Source: Cryomorphaceae bacterium (GTDB taxonomy: Bacteria > Bacteroidota > Bacteroidia > Flavobacteriales_D > Sanyastnellaceae). From it: DNA of 64,000 nt. Numbering within the stretch: the stretch's first letter is position 1; each line of letters opens with the position of its first letter. Of this stretch, positions 8,201-16,403 are shown one piece after another. Position numbers and translations under genes: made by a program. The notes beneath the pieces are model-generated. The model searched no databases, was not told the DNA's origin, and worked only from the letters and a program-made list of their open reading frames with translations. The stretch is taken from assembly GCA_016124575.1 (NCBI GenBank), contig WGNM01000005.1, positions 165,688 to 229,687 of the forward strand. The letters run 5' to 3'.

Positions 8201-8757
8201 GAAAATACGCTTTAATATTTTTCGTAATCACCGCCGTGGCGGTAGCCTGCTCAACATCAAGTGACTCTAACGCTGTGGTGAACGTCGCCGCTGAAGAGAA
8301 GAAAGAAGTGATTGCGCAATTGGAAGCTACCGTTGAGGCCGATTCTATGCGTATGGACTTCAATGCGCGAAAGCAGCTATTGAGTCGATATGCGGAATTT
8401 TCAAACGAGTTTCGCGACGAAGAACTGACTCCTGAATATCTTTTCCGAGCCGCAAAGTTGGCCGTTGAAATGGGGATGTCGAAACGCGCAATTGAATACC
8501 TAACCAATCTTCACGATGGTTTTCCAAAGTATGAGCGTAAAATAGAAGCGGCTTTCTTGGTTGGTTTTATCTACGAAAACATGCTGAATGACCGGCCACT
8601 AGCTCAAAAAGCCTACGAGAAGGTGGTCGAATTGTATCCAGAATCACCTTGGGCACAAGATGCAACAGCATCCATCAATTTGTTGTACCTCACTGATGAA
8701 CAAAAGATTGAGAAGTTCATCCAGCAAAACCAACAAGAAAACCAAAATCCATTATGA
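8197..8757 (+). CDS. TPR-containing probable lipoprotein
   Basis: A 186-residue protein with an N-terminal signal ending in a Cys (MRKYALIFFVITAVAVACST) and two to three TPR-like helical pairs (about residues 75-165: YLFRAAKLAVEMGMSKRAIEYL, FPKYERKIEAAFLVGFIYEN, AQKAYEKVVELYPESPWAQDA). This is the arrangement seen in YbgF/BamD-like tetratricopeptide proteins of the periplasm, but the full family match is not certain. The end is Gln/Asn-rich. It overlaps def upstream and the YbjQ gene downstream by four bases each, so all three are translationally coupled. Confidence 0.75.
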   Translation: MRKYALIFFVITAVAVACSTSSDSNAVVNVAAEEKKEVIAQLEATVEADSMRMDFNARKQLLSRYAEFSNEFRDEELTPEYLFRAAKLAVEMGMSKRAIEYLTNLHDGFPKYERKIEAAFLVGFIYENMLNDRPLAQKAYEKVVELYPESPWAQDATASINLLYLTDEQKIEKFIQQNQQENQNPL

Positions 8758-9068
8758 TAATAGTTACAACTGAGGTCGTTCCAGGTAGGGAAATCGAAAA
8801 AGCACTGGGCGTAGCTCGCGGGTCTACCGTTCGCGCTAGAAATGTGGGTCGTGATATAGTGGCCTCCTTGAAGGGGTTGGTAGGTGGAGAAATAAAAGAG
8901 TACACAAAACTTTTGGCAGACTCTCGAGAGAGTGCTCTGCAACGAATGACCGATGATGCCAAAAAAATGGGCGCCGATGCTGTTGTAAATGTCCGTTTCG
9001 GGACAAGTGCTGTCATGCAAGGTGCTGCCGAAATACTCGCTTATGGCACTGCTGTGAAACTCAAATAA
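8754..9068 (+). CDS. YbjQ family (UPF0145) protein
   Basis: A 104-residue protein of the YbjQ family, compact homo-oligomeric proteins sometimes called heavy-metal-binding, though their role is not settled. The hallmark order is seen: MIIVTTEVVPGREIEKALGV, then GSTVRARNVGRDI, GGEIKEYTKLL, and the C-terminal MGADAVVNVRFGTS strand and AYGTAVKL end. It is complete and cytoplasmic (no signal). It is the last gene of the def operon and overlaps the TPR gene by four bases. A hairpin terminator follows. Confidence 0.9.
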   Translation: MIIVTTEVVPGREIEKALGVARGSTVRARNVGRDIVASLKGLVGGEIKEYTKLLADSRESALQRMTDDAKKMGADAVVNVRFGTSAVMQGAAEILAYGTAVKLK

Positions 9069-9089
9069 GCATCTGCTGAGTAAAAGATT

Positions 9090-9120
9090 TAACGGAGACT
9101 TTGTGTCTCCGTTTTTTTTT
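9090..9120 (+). terminator. Rho-independent terminator of the def operon
   Basis: AACGGAGAC / GTCTCCGTT with a short TTTGT loop and a following run of nine T. Confidence 0.85.
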
Positions 9121-9163
9121 AAACGAACCTTTCACCATTTTTGCGAACACAATATAAACAATC

Positions 9164-10234
9164 ATGTCAGCTAAATTCCGCCCAGGTGTGCTTTGGGGTC
9201 AAGAAGCACAAGACCTCTTTCGTTATGCCAACGCCAATAATTTCGCACTTCCAGCTGTAAATGTTACGAGCACCAATACGTTGAATGCTGTTCTTGAAAC
9301 GGCACGCGATGTAAACTCTCCTGTTATCATCCAGTTCTCAAATGGAGGGGCCTCGTTTTATGCTGGAAAGGGACTAAGTAATGATAATCAACAATCGGCA
9401 ATATTGGGCGGAATCTCAGGTGCTTTGCATGTGCACACACTTGCAGAAGCTTACGGTGTACCTGTTATCTTACATACCGATCACTGCGCTAAAAAACTGC
9501 TTCCTTGGATAGATGGATTGCTGGATGAAGGGGAGAAGTACTTCGCTCAGTACGGACGTCCATTATACTCTTCACATATGCTCGATCTGAGTGAAGAACC
9601 AATCGAAGAAAATATAGAAGTATGCGCCCATTATTTTGAACGCATGGCCAAAATGGGCATGATCATCGAAATAGAATTGGGTGTTACTGGGGGTGAAGAA
9701 GATGGTGTAGACAACTCGGATGTCGATTCATCTCGTCTATATACACAACCAGAAGAGGTTGCTTTCGCGTGGGATACGCTGCGTAAAATCAGCGATAAAT
9801 TTACAATCGCTGCGGCTTTTGGAAATGTACATGGTGTATATAAACCAGGCAATGTATCACTGAAGCCTGTTATCTTGAAGAACTCACAAGACTATATTCA
9901 GGATAAATTCAAAACGGAAGCAAATCCTGTAAACTTTGTCTTCCACGGTGGATCAGGATCAACGCCAGAAGAAATCCGCGAAGCAATCGAGTATGGTGCC
10001 ATCAAAATGAATATCGATACCGATATGCAATGGGCGTACATGGTGGGAATACGCGACTATATGGACAAAAATAAGGCGTATCTCCAATCGCAAATTGGGA
10101 ACCCTGATGGTGCAGATAAACCAAATAAGAAAACGTACGATCCACGTGTGTGGCTCCGTGAAGGTGAAAAGGAGTTCAAAAAGCGTCTAACGCAAGCCTT
10201 TACTGATCTAAATTGCATCAATCGCAACGCCTAA
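9164..10234 (+). CDS. fbaA: class II fructose-bisphosphate aldolase
   Basis: A 356-residue zinc-dependent aldolase, class IIA (E. coli FbaA type) by length and by its extra loops. It interconverts fructose 1,6-bisphosphate with glyceraldehyde 3-phosphate and dihydroxyacetone phosphate. Metal-site and phosphate-binding motifs are in place: VILHTDHCAKK (zinc His and catalytic Asp), the EIELGVTGGEEDGVD stretch, AAFGNVHGVYKPGNV, and FVFHGGSGSTPEEI followed by KMNIDTDMQWA. Start and end fit the family. It is directly upstream of pgi (93 bases), so two glycolytic steps are neighbours; the pgi upstream motif suggests a separate promoter. Confidence 0.96.
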   Translation: MSAKFRPGVLWGQEAQDLFRYANANNFALPAVNVTSTNTLNAVLETARDVNSPVIIQFSNGGASFYAGKGLSNDNQQSAILGGISGALHVHTLAEAYGVPVILHTDHCAKKLLPWIDGLLDEGEKYFAQYGRPLYSSHMLDLSEEPIEENIEVCAHYFERMAKMGMIIEIELGVTGGEEDGVDNSDVDSSRLYTQPEEVAFAWDTLRKISDKFTIAAAFGNVHGVYKPGNVSLKPVILKNSQDYIQDKFKTEANPVNFVFHGGSGSTPEEIREAIEYGAIKMNIDTDMQWAYMVGIRDYMDKNKAYLQSQIGNPDGADKPNKKTYDPRVWLREGEKEFKKRLTQAFTDLNCINRNA

Positions 10235-10294
10235 CGAGCAAAGTTTAATATATTCCCGCTGTTGCCTAAGCAAGGGTATGTTTTGTTAACTTTC

Positions 10295-10313
10295 GTAAGT
10301 GTATATTGTACAC
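10295..10313 (+). promoter_or_regulatory. 19-bp motif upstream of pgi, shared with the sugar transporter
   Basis: GTAAGTGTATATTGTACAC lies 13 bases before the pgi ATG and matches 18 of 19 bases at 14946-14964. It contains the inverted repeat AGTGTA-N5-TACACT. It could be an operator, or an extended -7 element (TATATTG resembles TAnnTTTG). Confidence 0.5.
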
Positions 10314-10326
10314 TAATTTGATTCTT

Positions 10327-11967
10327 ATGTTAAAACCTTTTCAAATCAACGAAGCTGAGGCCTCTGGTAAGCTGCGCGAGCTAGCTGATAAAATGATGAA
10401 AACGCATACGCGTGCTTTATTCCAAAGCGATGCGCAGCGATTTGATCGTTTTCATCTGTCACCTGATGGCCTAACGTTCGACTATTCGAAGCAGCGAATC
10501 AACGAGGAGGTAATGAATGAGTTGGTGAAGTTGGCAGAAGAAGCTGATCTGAAAGGGGCCATTGAGTCGATGTTCACAGGTGAAAAGATAAATTTCACGG
10601 AAGATAGGGCTGTGCTGCACACTGCCCTTCGTGGCGATACTTCCAAGCCTTTGTTGCATGAAGGTAAGGACATTATGACCGATATCCAGTTGGTATTGGA
10701 TCAGATGTCGGCATTCTCGAAAAACATCCTTTCGGGAGACTTTGCGGGGTTCACAGGGAAAAGATTCAAGCATGTCGTTAACATTGGTATCGGTGGGTCT
10801 GACCTCGGTCCGTTGATGGTTTGTGAAGCGCTTTCTGGCTTTAGTCAAGGCCTAAAAATGCACTTCGTATCGAATGTTGATGGTGCCGATCTTGCCAATG
10901 TCTTAGCCAATGTTCCGGCTGATGAAACGTTGTTCATTGTTGTTTCAAAGACGTTTACTACCCAAGAAACCCTGGCAAATGCGGCAGCTGCGAAAAATTG
11001 GCTGGTACAGTCACTCGGAAATGAGGCTGCTGTTGCTGATCACTTTGCTGCGGTTTCTACAAACATTCCGGCAGTGGAGAAGTTTGGTATCTCGGCGATG
11101 CGGACTTTCGGTTTCTGGGATTGGGTCGGAGGAAGGTACTCTTTGTGGGGCGCGGTAGGATTGAGTGTGATGCTGTCTGTAGGACCAGAAAACTTTAAAG
11201 ACCTCCTGCGCGGTGCGCGCTATGCTGATGACCATTTTAGAAATACCGACTTTAAAAAGAATGTTCCTGTCTTGATGGCTCTCTTAGGTATCTGGAATCG
11301 GAATTTCTTGAAAATGGCGAGCCACGCAGTGCTGCCATACAGCAATAACTTGCGACGCCTGCCAGCCTATCTGCAACAGGCCGATATGGAAAGTAACGGC
11401 AAATCGTCGGGTAGAGACGGTATGCGCGTGAAACATGAAACGGGACCAACGATATGGGGAGAACCAGGTACCAATGGACAACATGCTTTTTATCAATTGC
11501 TGCACCAAGGGACGGATATAATACCTGTCGATTTTATTGCCTATATCACGCCGCTTTCAAGATTCACCGATCATCACAAAAAGTTACTTGCGAACTGTCT
11601 GGCCCAGTCTGAAGCTATGATGAACGGACGATCAGCAGATGAAGTGAGAGCCATGCTTTCAAAACAAGGAATGAGCGAAAATCGCATCGATGAGATGCTG
11701 CAACACAAGGTGTTCGAAGGAAATCGTCCGAGTAACACTCTTCTTTTCGATGAATTAACCCCTTTTAGTGTCGGATGTCTTGTTTCTTTCTACGAAAATA
11801 AGATTTTCGTACAGGGAGTGATTTGGAATATGTACTCATTTGATCAATGGGGTGTGGAGTTGGGAAAGGAACTCGCAATGCGCATCCTACCTGCAATTGA
11901 GGGTGGGGAAGTGCCTCCTTTGGATGGTTCAACTAACGGACTTCTGCAATTAATATTGCGATGTTGA
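10327..11967 (+). CDS. pgi: glucose-6-phosphate isomerase
   Basis: A 546-residue isomerase that interconverts glucose 6-phosphate and fructose 6-phosphate, of the usual length. Signatures: GIGGSDLGP, VSKTFTTQET, the PGI signature region FWDWVGGRYSLWGAVGL, the catalytic MESNGKSSG, NGQHAFYQLLHQGTD (active-site His) and the C-terminal FDQWGVELGK with its conserved Lys. The start at 10327 (MLKPFQINEAEA) is preferred to an in-frame ATG seven codons upstream because the latter begins within the palindromic motif and the sequence before MLKPF is not family-like. It shares its upstream motif with the transporter at 14996. Confidence 0.96.
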   Translation: MLKPFQINEAEASGKLRELADKMMKTHTRALFQSDAQRFDRFHLSPDGLTFDYSKQRINEEVMNELVKLAEEADLKGAIESMFTGEKINFTEDRAVLHTALRGDTSKPLLHEGKDIMTDIQLVLDQMSAFSKNILSGDFAGFTGKRFKHVVNIGIGGSDLGPLMVCEALSGFSQGLKMHFVSNVDGADLANVLANVPADETLFIVVSKTFTTQETLANAAAAKNWLVQSLGNEAAVADHFAAVSTNIPAVEKFGISAMRTFGFWDWVGGRYSLWGAVGLSVMLSVGPENFKDLLRGARYADDHFRNTDFKKNVPVLMALLGIWNRNFLKMASHAVLPYSNNLRRLPAYLQQADMESNGKSSGRDGMRVKHETGPTIWGEPGTNGQHAFYQLLHQGTDIIPVDFIAYITPLSRFTDHHKKLLANCLAQSEAMMNGRSADEVRAMLSKQGMSENRIDEMLQHKVFEGNRPSNTLLFDELTPFSVGCLVSFYENKIFVQGVIWNMYSFDQWGVELGKELAMRILPAIEGGEVPPLDGSTNGLLQLILRC

Positions 11968-11979
11968 TGGGACAAAGAG

Positions 11980-12010
11980 TTTGAATATTGGTAAGGATTT
12001 CCTAACTTTG
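11980..12010 (+). promoter_or_regulatory. Consensus promoter of the 12-kb secreted protein gene
   Basis: TTTG (11980-11983), 19 nt, TAACTTTG (12003-12010): an exact match to TTTG-N19-TAnnTTTG. The start codon is 53 bases downstream. Confidence 0.75.
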
Positions 12011-12063
12011 GAATATTCCCTTCGGGGAAAACTGATTGGATTACCTTAACCAAAAGTGAACTC

Positions 12064-14886
12064 ATGAGATTTCTCTATGCTATTGCCTTGGCTTTCTTGG
12101 CTTTTTTTACACCTTCAATTTCTCGCGCTGATTTTCTCGGAATTTCCGGTGAAGTTTATGCCGTAAATGGTGTTGCTGGTACTACAACGTATCGCATTTA
12201 TGCAGATTTCGACAATGCTGCAGATCAATTGATAGCTATTTATGGTATCGATTATGATCCTCTAGAGATTTTGACAACCACTAGTTTTTTCCAACAAACT
12301 GTTGCAGGTGGTCCATTATCGACAAATATCAACACTGCTTTTTTCGGATTCTTTCCAGATGCAGAATTTGATTCGTGGTTTACGATAGGTCTTGATAACC
12401 AAACGGGTAACCAGCTTCAAACCATTGGCTTTAACTACGCCAATTTCGAGGCAGGTAACAGCTGGGTTGTAAACGATATCATAGGTGGTACTATATTTTC
12501 GCTTCCAGGTGAGGTGCAGAATTTACCAGTTGGCGGTAGAGTGCTAATGGCTCAGTTGACAACTTCTGGTGAGATAGATGTTCGCTTCAATATTCAATGG
12601 AGAAACAGTGCTCAAATGCCTACAAACACGCCTGATCTTATCCTTCACTTGCCTGAAGCGGCGCCAGGATGTACCGATCCAGATGCTTTGAACTACAATC
12701 CTGTAGCAACTGAAGACGATGGTTCATGTACCTATCCTGCTCCTAGTTTCACGGGTTTGACATGGGAATTGGTGGCTGCAGATGTAACCCCTGGTTTCGA
12801 TGCCTACCGCATCTATGCCAATTTCACAAACCCTTTTGATCAACTGGTAGCAGTGTATGGTCAAGATGTGACTCCTCTTTCAATAACAACAACGGGTTCG
12901 TTCTTCCAAGACGGATTGGGTGGTTTTACGTCCAATGAAATTCTTCCTGCACTATACGGAGCTAGTCCTACTTTGATTTATGACTCATGGGTAACCATTG
13001 GTAGAGAAAGCGGCGCCAACGATCTTCAAACGTTGAATGTTCCTAGCGCAACTTTCGAAAGTGGTGGCGATCTAATTGTGAATAGCGCTGCAGGTGGTGC
13101 ATGGTTCGTTTTCCCTGATGTTGAACCAACGGCTTTTCCTGATGGTAGCGGACGTGTTTTAGTCGCTCAGGTAACCACAGATGGTATCGTAGACGTGTTG
13201 TTAAACCTTCAATACCGCGCTCAAGATGGAACAAACCCGCAAGAAGTAGGTTTGACTCTAACTTTCCCAGACATCGTTTTGGGTTGTACTGATCCAACAG
13301 CATGTAACTATAACAATGCTGCTACTGATGATGATGGCTCTTGTATCCTTCCTGATGGATGCACTGATCCGCTAGCGTGTAACTACGATGCAGCAGCTCT
13401 TTGTGACGATGGCTCATGTAACCTCCCTGATGGATGTACAAACTCAGCTGCTTGTAACTACGATGCAGCAGCGCTTTGTGATGATGGATCTTGTATCCTT
13501 CCTGATGGATGTACCGATCCAATCGCTTGCAACTACGACGCAGCAGCGCTGTGTGATGACGGTTCTTGTATCCTTCCTGATGGATGTACAAACCCAATCG
13601 CTTGTAACTACGATGCAGCAGCACTTTGTGATGATGGTTCATGTGTGCTTCCAAATGGTTGTAACGACCAAGCGGCGTGTAACTTCGATCCTGCAGCAAC
13701 GTGTAACGATGGCTCTTGTATCTACCCTGACGGTTGTACAAACCCAATCGCTTGTAACTACGACGCAGCAGCGCTTTGTGATGACGGCTCTTGTATCCTT
13801 CCTGATGGATGTACAAACCCAATAGCTTGTAACTATGTTTCTACTGCCCTTTGTGATGATGGTTCTTGTGTGCTTCCAAATGGTTGTAACGACCAAGCAG
13901 CATGTAACTTCAATCCTGCAGCAACGTGTAACGATGGCTCTTGTATCTACCCTGATGGATGTACAAACCCAATCGCTTGTAACTACGACGCAGCAGCACT
14001 GTGTGATGACGGTTCTTGTAACCTTCCTGATGGTTGTACAAACCCTATAGCATGTAACTACGACGCAGCAGCGCTGTGTGATGATGGTTCATGTAACCTT
14101 CCTGATGGATGTACAAACCCTGCAGCTTGTAACTACGTTTCAACAGCACTTTGTGATAACGGTTCTTGTATCCTTCCTGATGGATGCACAAACCCAATCG
14201 CTTGTAACTACGACGCAGCAGCACTTTGTGATGACGGCTCTTGTATCCTTCCTGATGGATGTACAAACCCTGCAGCGTGTAACTACGTTTCAACTGCACT
14301 TTGTGACAATGGAAGCTGTGAGTTCACTTCTTGCGCAGGTTGTACAAATCCTCTTGCCGATAACTACGATCCTGCCGCTACTATCGATGATGGTTCTTGT
14401 CTGCTAGCTGGTTGTACTTACCCGGCTGCTACAAACTATGATCCTGCAGCAACAAGCGATGATGGTTCATGTACCTTCGATTGTATCTTCCCTGGTTGTA
14501 CTGATCCAACTGCGATCAACTACAATGCTGCAGCAAATACGGATGATGGCTCATGTATCGCTCCAGTTCTCGGTTGTACAGATGCTTCAGCTGTTAACTT
14601 CAACGCTGCAGCAAACACAGATGATGGTTCTTGTATCGCTTCGGTATTCGGTTGTATTGATCCAACAGCTTTCAACTACAATGCTTCGGCAAACGTTGAT
14701 AACGGTGGATGTATCGCTGTTCAACCTGGTTGCACTGACCCAGCCTTTGCGAACTACAATCCTTACGCTAACACCGACGATGGTTCATGTTTGGACCCTT
14801 GTCTTGGTGACCTTGATAACAACGGAAGCATCTCGTCTAGTGACTTGCTGATCTTCTTGTCTGTATTCAATACATCATGTAACTAA
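12064..14886 (+). CDS. large secreted Cys-repeat protein with two VETYY-like domains and dockerin-like end
   Basis: A 940-residue protein with a signal peptide (about 1-22). Two homologous ~170-residue domains lie at about 24-200 and 228-395: each has TYRIYADF/AYRIYANF, a DQLIAIYG/DQLVAVYG strand, an SFFQ strand, FDSWFTIG/YDSWVTIG and a GGRVLMAQLTT/GRVLVAQVTT strand before a final hydrophobic strand. This is the order seen in the VETYY domain of the 33.8-50.9 kb proteins, so I read them as distant relatives. In total 21 Cys repeats of the form GCTxPxACNYDxxAxxDDGSC occur: one between the domains and 20 after them. The protein ends in a Cys-bracketed EF-hand/dockerin-like module (913-940: GDLDNNGSISSSDLLIFLSVF) instead of a T9SS domain. 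Surface exposure and calcium binding are inferred. Confidence 0.8.
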   Translation: MRFLYAIALAFLAFFTPSISRADFLGISGEVYAVNGVAGTTTYRIYADFDNAADQLIAIYGIDYDPLEILTTTSFFQQTVAGGPLSTNINTAFFGFFPDAEFDSWFTIGLDNQTGNQLQTIGFNYANFEAGNSWVVNDIIGGTIFSLPGEVQNLPVGGRVLMAQLTTSGEIDVRFNIQWRNSAQMPTNTPDLILHLPEAAPGCTDPDALNYNPVATEDDGSCTYPAPSFTGLTWELVAADVTPGFDAYRIYANFTNPFDQLVAVYGQDVTPLSITTTGSFFQDGLGGFTSNEILPALYGASPTLIYDSWVTIGRESGANDLQTLNVPSATFESGGDLIVNSAAGGAWFVFPDVEPTAFPDGSGRVLVAQVTTDGIVDVLLNLQYRAQDGTNPQEVGLTLTFPDIVLGCTDPTACNYNNAATDDDGSCILPDGCTDPLACNYDAAALCDDGSCNLPDGCTNSAACNYDAAALCDDGSCILPDGCTDPIACNYDAAALCDDGSCILPDGCTNPIACNYDAAALCDDGSCVLPNGCNDQAACNFDPAATCNDGSCIYPDGCTNPIACNYDAAALCDDGSCILPDGCTNPIACNYVSTALCDDGSCVLPNGCNDQAACNFNPAATCNDGSCIYPDGCTNPIACNYDAAALCDDGSCNLPDGCTNPIACNYDAAALCDDGSCNLPDGCTNPAACNYVSTALCDNGSCILPDGCTNPIACNYDAAALCDDGSCILPDGCTNPAACNYVSTALCDNGSCEFTSCAGCTNPLADNYDPAATIDDGSCLLAGCTYPAATNYDPAATSDDGSCTFDCIFPGCTDPTAINYNAAANTDDGSCIAPVLGCTDASAVNFNAAANTDDGSCIASVFGCIDPTAFNYNASANVDNGGCIAVQPGCTDPAFANYNPYANTDDGSCLDPCLGDLDNNGSISSSDLLIFLSVFNTSCN
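13282..14322 (+). repeat. 75-bp tandem coding repeats
   Basis: Within the 12-kb gene, 14 repeats of about 25 codons follow each other, many nearly identical at DNA level (TGTAACTACGA at 75-bp spacing, for example 13378 and 13453). Variants with AACTACGTTTC and AACTTCGATCC recur in ordered pairs, which suggests duplication of multi-repeat blocks. Confidence 0.9.
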
Positions 14887-14904
14887 GTTTTAAATCAAAA
14901 TCGA

Positions 14905-14938
14905 GAAGGAGGCTGCCATTGGCAGCCTCTTTTTTTTA
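14905..14938 (+). terminator. Rho-independent terminator
   Basis: GAGGCTGCCATTGGCAGCCTC, a near-perfect hairpin, followed by eight T, 20 bases after the stop at 14886. Confidence 0.9.
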
Positions 14939-14945
14939 CAGGTAT

Positions 14946-14964
14946 GTAAGTGTATTTTGTACAC
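14946..14964 (+). promoter_or_regulatory. 19-bp motif upstream of the sugar transporter, shared with pgi
   Basis: GTAAGTGTATTTTGTACAC differs at one base from the copy at 10295-10313 and ends 31 bases before the transporter ATG. It contains AGTGTA-N5-TACACA and a TATTTTG resembling a -7 box. Confidence 0.5.
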
Positions 14965-14995
14965 ATTTAGTAAATTGTCAGTCTAAACGTTTAAA

Positions 14996-16345
14996 ATGAG
15001 TAAACGCAAACTCTCTTTTTGGGAGATCTGGAACATGAGCTTCGGATTTCTCGGTATCCAATTCGGATTCGCGCTGCAAGGTGGATACATGAGCAGAATA
15101 TTTCAAACGCTCGGTGCCGAAAAAGATGAAATTCCACTGCTGTGGATCGCCGCTCCTTTAACGGGCCTTGTCATTCAACCAATAATCGGTTATTTGAGTG
15201 ATCGTACGTGGAGCACACGGTTTGGCCGACGTCGGCCGTACTTCCTCATTGGGGCAGTATTGAGCTCTTTGGCGCTATTCTTTGTCCCATACAGCTCTGC
15301 TTTGTGGATGGCAGCAGGATTTCTCTGGGTGCTAGATGCAAGTATCAATATTTCAATGGAGCCTTTTCGTGCGCTTGTTGCCGATAAGCTGCCAGACGAA
15401 CAGCGTTCTTTCGGTTTTGTGGTGCAAACGTTGATCATTGGTATCGGTACGTGGGTGGCATCTAATTTACCTTGGCTGGTTACAAAACTTGGAGTTTCTA
15501 ACAATGCCGGTGCTGGTGAAATTCCAGCATCAATCTACACGGCATTCGCTATCGGTGCTTTCGTCTTTATCTTGTCTATAATCTATACGGTTTTCACAAC
15601 TACTGAAGATGCTCCGGAAGATATGGACGCTTTTATAAAGCACAAGAATGAAACGAAAGGTCCCATTCATGGTGTCATTGAAATATTTCAGAATATCATG
15701 AGCATGCCAACGGTGATGAAGAAATTGGGCTTGGTTCAGTTCTTCTCGTGGTTTGCTTTCTTTACGATGTGGTCATTCGCTACTCCAGCACTAACAGAAC
15801 ATGTTTTTAATGCTCCAATTCCTGCTGATGGTGATCCGAATTTTGAGGTGCTCAACGCTGCATACAATGATGCCGCCAATGCTGTTGGAAGCGCAATGGG
15901 TATCTATGGTTTGAGTTCAATGGCCTTCGCTTTGGTGCTGAGCTTTGTAGCTGCTAGGCACCGAATCAATAGAAAATATACGCACTTAGTGAGCTTGGTG
16001 CTGGGTGGATTAGGATTCATGTCGATGTCGGTGTGGACTCCTGAAACCACCAGCGGATTGAATTTGTCGTTCGCGTTAATTGGTATCGCGTGGGGAAGCA
16101 TTCTTTCAATGCCTTATGCCATGCTATCAAGCGCCATTCCTGAAGATAAAATGGGTGTCAACATGGGAATATTCAATATGTTCATCGTGATTCCACAAAT
16201 CATCGCTGCTTTGGGCGGTGTTAACTGGGCCTACAAGAATCTGCTTGGTGAAGATATCATCAATACGATGACGCTTGCCGGAATTTCATTGATTCTCGCT
16301 GGCTTAACAAACTTGTGGATCATCAATAAAAGAGCAATCTCATAA
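14996..16345 (+). CDS. MFS sugar transporter, SLC45/GPH type
   Basis: A 449-residue inner-membrane transporter with about 12 membrane segments. The loop after the second segment has the RFGRRRPYFLIG signature typical of sucrose/maltose-type SLC45 and GPH carriers, preceded by QPIIGYLSDRTWS. Family members move disaccharides or related sugars with a cation. The first half also has LDASINISMEPFRALVAD, conserved in this group. The longer loop between the halves (about residues 205-240) is charged. Substrate cannot be read from sequence; maltose or another alpha-glucoside is plausible given the starch-binding-like secreted protein immediately downstream and the pgi-shared upstream motif. Confidence 0.85.
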   Translation: MSKRKLSFWEIWNMSFGFLGIQFGFALQGGYMSRIFQTLGAEKDEIPLLWIAAPLTGLVIQPIIGYLSDRTWSTRFGRRRPYFLIGAVLSSLALFFVPYSSALWMAAGFLWVLDASINISMEPFRALVADKLPDEQRSFGFVVQTLIIGIGTWVASNLPWLVTKLGVSNNAGAGEIPASIYTAFAIGAFVFILSIIYTVFTTTEDAPEDMDAFIKHKNETKGPIHGVIEIFQNIMSMPTVMKKLGLVQFFSWFAFFTMWSFATPALTEHVFNAPIPADGDPNFEVLNAAYNDAANAVGSAMGIYGLSSMAFALVLSFVAARHRINRKYTHLVSLVLGGLGFMSMSVWTPETTSGLNLSFALIGIAWGSILSMPYAMLSSAIPEDKMGVNMGIFNMFIVIPQIIAALGGVNWAYKNLLGEDIINTMTLAGISLILAGLTNLWIINKRAIS

Positions 16346-16403
16346 CAGGTCAGATCCGCTGGATCCAATCAGTTCAAAATCCAATTTCCAAAATCCAAAA
16401 TAT

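Noticed and set aside
13043..14407. Several long frames on both strands inside the Cys-repeat gene at 12 kb
   Set aside because: Shadows of a 75-bp in-frame repeat; they read as low-complexity His/Tyr/Arg- or Met/Val-rich strings.
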